The position numbers and the translations under genes were made by a program. A stretch of DNA of 41,251 nt from Bacteroidales bacterium (GTDB taxonomy: Bacteria > Bacteroidota > Bacteroidia > Bacteroidales > ML635J-15): the NCBI GenBank assembly GCA_027858835.1, contig JAQIBY010000046.1, forward strand, positions 1 through 41,251, written 5' to 3'. Numbering within the stretch: the stretch's first letter is position 1; every line of letters starts with the position of its first letter. The notes under the pieces are model-generated. The model was not told where the DNA came from. It saw only the letters and a list, made by a program, of their open reading frames with translations, and did no database searches. Below, one piece after another: positions 37,532-41,251 of the stretch.

Positions 37532-39355
37532 CTATTTAATCCTTATTAATACGACATAATCAGAGATGATTTTAATTTTTTCAGTCAACGTAGTATTCAT
37601 TATTGACTTGTCATTTGGTAAATCCAATGTTGTTGGTAATACGTCTATTAAATTTTTTAAATAACTTGACTTAATAGCGTACGATACATTATCAGCAACA
37701 TCGGCTCTAATTTTTGCTGAATTTACTCCAATTAAGTTTCCATCAAAATCAAATAAAGGTCCACCACTATTTCCTGGCTGAATTGGTGTAGTCATTTGAT
37801 AAGTCGAGATGTCTCCTTGAAATCCTGTCTTCGAGCTAATTTTACCATCTGTAAATTTAATTTCTGTCCCCATTACAGTTAACGCCATCGGAAAACCTAA
37901 TGCGAAAACATTGGAACCAACATCTGTAATTGAGGTCTTAAAATTATAAGGTATTGTTGAGAAAGGGCTAAATGACATATCATCAACTTTTAATATAGCT
38001 AAATCATTAAATTTGTCGCTTTGAATTACTTTAGCTTTATAATTTTGTTTTTGACCATTTCGTATAAATTCAATTTCAATTTCAGAAGATTCAGCTATTA
38101 CGTGGTAATTGGTAGCAATATAGCCATCTTTACTAATAAAGAAACCTGTACCATTTCCTTTCCAATCACCAAAGTCAGAATTAGTATTGTTGTCAGCAAC
38201 TAAAGAACTTTCTAAATCTTGTTTTACGATTAAATTCTCAAATAGAACTGATTTTTTCCCAGAAAGGATAGAGAAGCCAATATAGTTCCCGCGAAAACCA
38301 TAAAATTCTTCAGAATGAACTAAACTACCATTAATAGAAAAATACATTTTGTCTTTCACTCTTAGAATTTTAACCTGATTTCTTTGGTAATCCTGATTAA
38401 TTGTATTTGACTCAGTCCATTCTACAATTTCAATATTAATTCCTTCTGTTTTGCCCCCGATAAGATAATATCCATTTGCACTTATGTAAAAATAATAGTA
38501 ATTGTCCCAGTCCTTAAAACCCCAAATTAAACCGTGTCCATTATTCTTTTCGCCAGATTTAAAATCAATTATCGTTTCAATTGAAAAATCTTCGGTAAGA
38601 CTAAGTGGTATATTTATAGTCTGCCTAAAACCGTTTTCAGTTTTGGTTTCCATTAAAAGTCCTTTTTCTGGCAAAATTGAACTTTTATAATCTTTTTCAC
38701 TTTCAACTAATTGCCAATCATTAATGTTTTCATCGTTTGCAAAACTTTCGTAGAAGACTTTTTGACATTTGCCAAACTCATCACATTCTATAAAGAATTT
38801 ATCAGTTAGAACTCCATTTTTAAAAACAAATTTTCTATACAACTTGCCTGTTTCATAATAATCAAGCCAAGTACCATCAAGAACTCCGCTACTGTATTCT
38901 ATTTCTCTCGCTTTATTTCCGTTTTCATAATAGGTTTTAAACAAACCATTGTAATCGCCGTCTTTATATGTAGCATCGTATCTTAAATTGCCATTCTCAT
39001 ACCAAATTTTATGTGTAAGAACTTGTCCATTTTTGTCGTGTAAGATTTCAAACTCCTTATTCCCACTTTTAAAGTAACCTTTGGAGAAACCTATAAATAT
39101 TGATTTTGAATCATCGTATTTATCAATGTACGAAGCTCCATCAATTCGAGATTGTAATTCGCCAGAAATAAAGTAATCTTTAACTTCTCCAACGGGGTCT
39201 CCATTTTCATTAGTCTTAAAAACCCTATAAAACTCGGCATTGTTCTTAGAAGTTCCTTTCCATTCGGAATCATAATAGAACTTCTGTTGTGTCTGGCTAA
39301 ATACTGAGATTGAGTATGAAGTAATTAATAACAGTATTAGTAGTTTCTGTCTCAT
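37532..39355 (-). CDS. Secreted MORN-type repeat / trypsin-like serine protease
   Basis: The protein has 607 residues. A signal peptide ends SVFSQ. Residues ~25-190 hold YwqK/MORN_2-type repeats (HKIWYENGNLRYDATYKDGD, GLFKTYYENGNKAREIEYSS, GTWLDYYETGKLYRKFVFKN). Residues ~200-375 are a LamG-like beta-sandwich. The C-terminal HtrA-like trypsin domain has His418 (IATNYHVIAES), Asp451 (NDLAILKVDD) and Ser530 (QPGNSGGPLFDFDG), so the triad is complete. No PDZ domain follows. The ATG is two bases after the stop of the next trypsin-like gene, so they form an operon in one cassette. Confidence 0.88.
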   Translation of the reverse strand: MRQKLLILLLITSYSISVFSQTQQKFYYDSEWKGTSKNNAEFYRVFKTNENGDPVGEVKDYFISGELQSRIDGASYIDKYDDSKSIFIGFSKGYFKSGNKEFEILHDKNGQVLTHKIWYENGNLRYDATYKDGDYNGLFKTYYENGNKAREIEYSSGVLDGTWLDYYETGKLYRKFVFKNGVLTDKFFIECDEFGKCQKVFYESFANDENINDWQLVESEKDYKSSILPEKGLLMETKTENGFRQTINIPLSLTEDFSIETIIDFKSGEKNNGHGLIWGFKDWDNYYYFYISANGYYLIGGKTEGINIEIVEWTESNTINQDYQRNQVKILRVKDKMYFSINGSLVHSEEFYGFRGNYIGFSILSGKKSVLFENLIVKQDLESSLVADNNTNSDFGDWKGNGTGFFISKDGYIATNYHVIAESSEIEIEFIRNGQKQNYKAKVIQSDKFNDLAILKVDDMSFSPFSTIPYNFKTSITDVGSNVFALGFPMALTVMGTEIKFTDGKISSKTGFQGDISTYQMTTPIQPGNSGGPLFDFDGNLIGVNSAKIRADVADNVSYAIKSSYLKNLIDVLPTTLDLPNDKSIMNTTLTEKIKIISDYVVLIRIK

Positions 39356-39357
39356 AA

Positions 39358-40182
39358 TTATGATTTTTTAATTTCATTAAACTTAAAGCCTTCAATTACC
39401 TTAAATGCCTCAATAAATAAATGAATTTTATTTGCAACTAAACAAAAATATTTTCCCTTTTTAAACTCGGTCATAATTCCAATTAATCTATAATTTAACC
39501 AATATTCTTTTGTTTGAGGGTCTTGGTTAAATTCGATGAACCATAAGCCGCAACCACTTATCCCATAGAAATGTGTATTTACTTTTTTCTTGTCTCCTGT
39601 TTCAATGTCAGTTCCTTTCCCTTTCATTTCTACCAAGAAAAAGTCGGATTTATTGTAACCATAGAAAGTATAAGGTTTCTCATTGGTTGCATTGGTCAGA
39701 TAAAATGATGCACCAGTATCTAATTTTCTATTATTAAACTTTATGTTATTTTCAGGAAAACCCAAAATACAATAATTTGCTGCATCTAGCATTTGATTAT
39801 GCTTTGATATTTTATCTAATGTCAGAAATTTGAATGGTTTAGATAATGGCTCAACCATTTCTGTTGCAATTTTAATATATGCCAAATCAACACCTTTACT
39901 TTTATCAATATCCGTGTATTTAATATCTCCGATTACATTAATGTATTTTTCTTTATCAACTCTGATAAATAATTGATTTTGTTCTTCAATTAAGTAATCT
40001 GCAATGTGAGAGGCTGTTAATATAAAATGTGTGTTATAAATCAAAGCAAGTACACCAGTCCCAAACGGTCTTAAACCTTCATCAGTCTTGTAAAAGAATT
40101 GCATTGTAAACCTGAGTAAATCTTTGTCGATTAACTCCTTTACTAATTCATCAGTTTCCTTATTTGATTCTGTTTTAATCAA
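39358..40182 (-). CDS. Cytoplasmic trypsin-like serine protease
   Basis: The protein has 274 residues from a TTG at 40182; there is no ATG before residue 27, and a stop lies just upstream. No signal peptide is present. The trypsin-like triad is visible: His59 (FILTASHIADYL), Asp99 (KGVDLAYIKI) and Ser209 (GISGCGLWFI). The motif GxSGCG replaces the common GxSGGP. Cytosolic trypsin-like proteases often accompany defence effectors, which fits the cassette context, but the substrate is unknown. It starts 25 bp after palindrome E and is two bases upstream of the secreted protease gene. Confidence 0.8.
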   Translation of the reverse strand: MIKTESNKETDELVKELIDKDLLRFTMQFFYKTDEGLRPFGTGVLALIYNTHFILTASHIADYLIEEQNQLFIRVDKEKYINVIGDIKYTDIDKSKGVDLAYIKIATEMVEPLSKPFKFLTLDKISKHNQMLDAANYCILGFPENNIKFNNRKLDTGASFYLTNATNEKPYTFYGYNKSDFFLVEMKGKGTDIETGDKKKVNTHFYGISGCGLWFIEFNQDPQTKEYWLNYRLIGIMTEFKKGKYFCLVANKIHLFIEAFKVIEGFKFNEIKKS

Positions 40183-40207
40183 TGTTCGTGTCGTTTTTTT
40201 GCATTAC

Positions 40208-40337
40208 CGCCAACGTTAAGTGTATGATTTTGTAAGGGATTGCGGGCTCAAATCTATCATTTTACCCACCAAATTTAATGCGGGTGATAACGCTCAAAAA
40301 CCACTGAAACCCTTATAAATTATACACATTGTTGGCG
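40208..40337 (-). repeat. attC-like imperfect palindrome E
   Basis: The ends are CGCCAAC (40208-40214) and GTTGGCG (40331-40337), perfect complements. The arms CCCTTA...TACAC extend the match ~30 bp. The interior shares GATTGCGGGCT with D. It lies 5 bp past the TPR gene stop (40343). Confidence 0.75.
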
Positions 40338-40342
40338 TGTCG

Positions 40343-41014
40343 TTATTTTTTACAATATTTTTCAATCATTTCTTTTGCATCTGGGTCTCCTAATTTTTCG
40401 GAATTCTCAAATGCTTTGCAAGCTTCGTCATTCATGTTATAGGCTAAATAAATTAATCCAATCCAGTAGTGACAAGCAGGTTTTTCATAATTTGCTTGAA
40501 TACAGAATTTAAAATCCTCAAAAGCCAATCTAACACTGTCAATATTATATCTTGCAATTCCTCTTTCAAATCTGATTTCTTCCATTCCGACATCAAATTC
40601 AAAACCATTATCAATGAATGAATTTTCAACTTTTTCCATATAAATCAATTCACCACCCTTGGTTTTAATTGCTTTTTCAAAATCCTCAATCGCTCCATTA
40701 TAATCCTCAAGTCTTTTCTTGTTTTTCCCTCTGTTTAAATATGCTAAAGCATTGGCAGAATCAATCTCAATAATTTTTGAATAATCCTCAATTGCACCTT
40801 TATAGTCTTCCAGAATTGACTTGTCAACACCTCTATTAATCAATGCGTAAATATTTTGTGGGTCTTTCTCAATAGCTTTATCCAAAAGAGGAATCGCCTC
40901 TTTATATTTTCCTTCTTTTTCAAATTTTTGGGCTTCTCCATTATAGTATTCCGAAGATTTGAAATCACAAGAAACCAAAGTCAAAATAATCAATATGTAT
41001 GTAATTGCTCTCAT
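40343..41014 (-). CDS. TPR-repeat lipoprotein
   Basis: The protein is 223 residues from the ATG at 41014 (MRAITYILIILTLVSCDF), which starts a lipoprotein signal with lipobox LVSC; an upstream ATG at 41035 would precede the signal. Tetratricopeptide repeats follow: EGKYKEAIPLLDKAIEKDPQ, LEDYKGAIEDYSKIIEIDSA, LEDYNGAIEDFEKAIKTKGG, and a later NIDSVRLAFEDFKFCIQANY. TPRs bind partner proteins, here in the periplasm or at the outer membrane. The gene starts 15 bp after palindrome F. Confidence 0.88.
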   Translation of the reverse strand: MRAITYILIILTLVSCDFKSSEYYNGEAQKFEKEGKYKEAIPLLDKAIEKDPQNIYALINRGVDKSILEDYKGAIEDYSKIIEIDSANALAYLNRGKNKKRLEDYNGAIEDFEKAIKTKGGELIYMEKVENSFIDNGFEFDVGMEEIRFERGIARYNIDSVRLAFEDFKFCIQANYEKPACHYWIGLIYLAYNMNDEACKAFENSEKLGDPDAKEMIEKYCKK

Positions 41015-41029
41015 GTTCGTTTTAATGCA

Positions 41030-41165
41030 CGCCAACGGTATGCGTGTAAGTTGCGTGCCGCTTTTCCACTACCCCGCCGAAAACTATTTCCACTGCAAGA
41101 TAATCAAATTATCTGTTTAGGGAAAAGCACTACACTGCGGCATGAAATTTACACGCTGTTACAGC
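41030..41165 (-). repeat. attC-like imperfect palindrome F
   Basis: The left arm at 41030-41061 (CGCCAACGGTATGCGTGTAA...GCCGC) is complementary to the right arm at 41137-41165 (GCGGCATGAAATTTACACGC then TGTTACAG). It separates the TPR gene from whatever follows beyond the window. The last 86 bases (41166-41251) show no supportable gene, only a 19-codon frame. Confidence 0.65.
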
Positions 41166-41251
41166 CTGGTGCTTCTGCTCCGACTTCGAGTTCCGATCTT
41201 CACTTGCGGAAAACGCATCCCCGTTCAAATGGTTTTTTTATTTATTTCTCT

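Noticed and set aside
29801-41165. The repeated palindromes as a CRISPR array or plain terminators
   Set aside because: Spacing is gene-sized and irregular, so not CRISPR. The hairpins lack T-runs and have conserved ends at both sides, so they are not simple terminators.
41159-41218. 19-codon frame next to palindrome F
   Set aside because: It is too short and has no supporting signal; it is probably the tail of non-coding cassette DNA.

Overview
The window looks like a chromosomal segment of a Bacteroidota bacterium. Evidence includes type IX secretion (T9SS) sorting tails on several proteins, a PorV-like outer-membrane protein, a TonB receptor with an N-terminal carboxypeptidase-regulatory-like domain, a Bacteroidota-type TlpA/DUF4369 lipoprotein, promoters fitting TTTG-N20-TAnnTTTG, and little Shine-Dalgarno signal. 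I cannot place it below phylum.

Positions 1-11300 form an envelope and secretion block on the minus strand: a TonB-dependent receptor, a 1364-residue secreted T9SS cargo protein and a PorV-family protein read as one unit. After a terminator comes a second, paralogous cargo gene cut by the window edge. Positions 11300-26990 are mostly housekeeping: two small envelope proteins, a Rieske-like lipoprotein, ahcY-ribF, an overlapping run of TlpA-like lipoprotein, M1 metallopeptidase and lpxH, a T9SS-tailed thioredoxin-like protein, a membrane pyrophosphatase (hppA), and the tig-clpP-clpX operon behind a tRNA-Leu.

From tRNA-Lys (27179) onward the content becomes accessory. A 17-bp copy of the tRNA-Lys 3' end recurs 576 bp away, and the interval holds a four-helix-bundle (23S rRNA IVP/Avd-type) gene and a long stem-loop. 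Next is a small DUF5681-like protein. It is followed by a secreted FISUMP/C-type-lectin-like protein whose last ~35 codons look like the variable region of a diversity-generating retroelement (DGR), with a hairpin right behind it. No reverse transcriptase or template repeat is visible here.

From 29801 to the right edge, all genes are on the minus strand and each gene or gene pair is bracketed by a related imperfect palindrome of ~90-135 bp. The palindromes have attC-like ends and abut the stop codons. This looks like an integron-type gene-cassette array without an integrase in view. Cassette contents are: an unknown 946-aa plus PD-(D/E)XK-like pair, a superfamily 2 helicase-nuclease fusion, a DUF6680-like protein, two adjacent trypsin-like proteases (one with MORN-type repeats), and a TPR lipoprotein. 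Several of these resemble defence genes. The cassette array and the DGR target gene are the most notable parts of the window.
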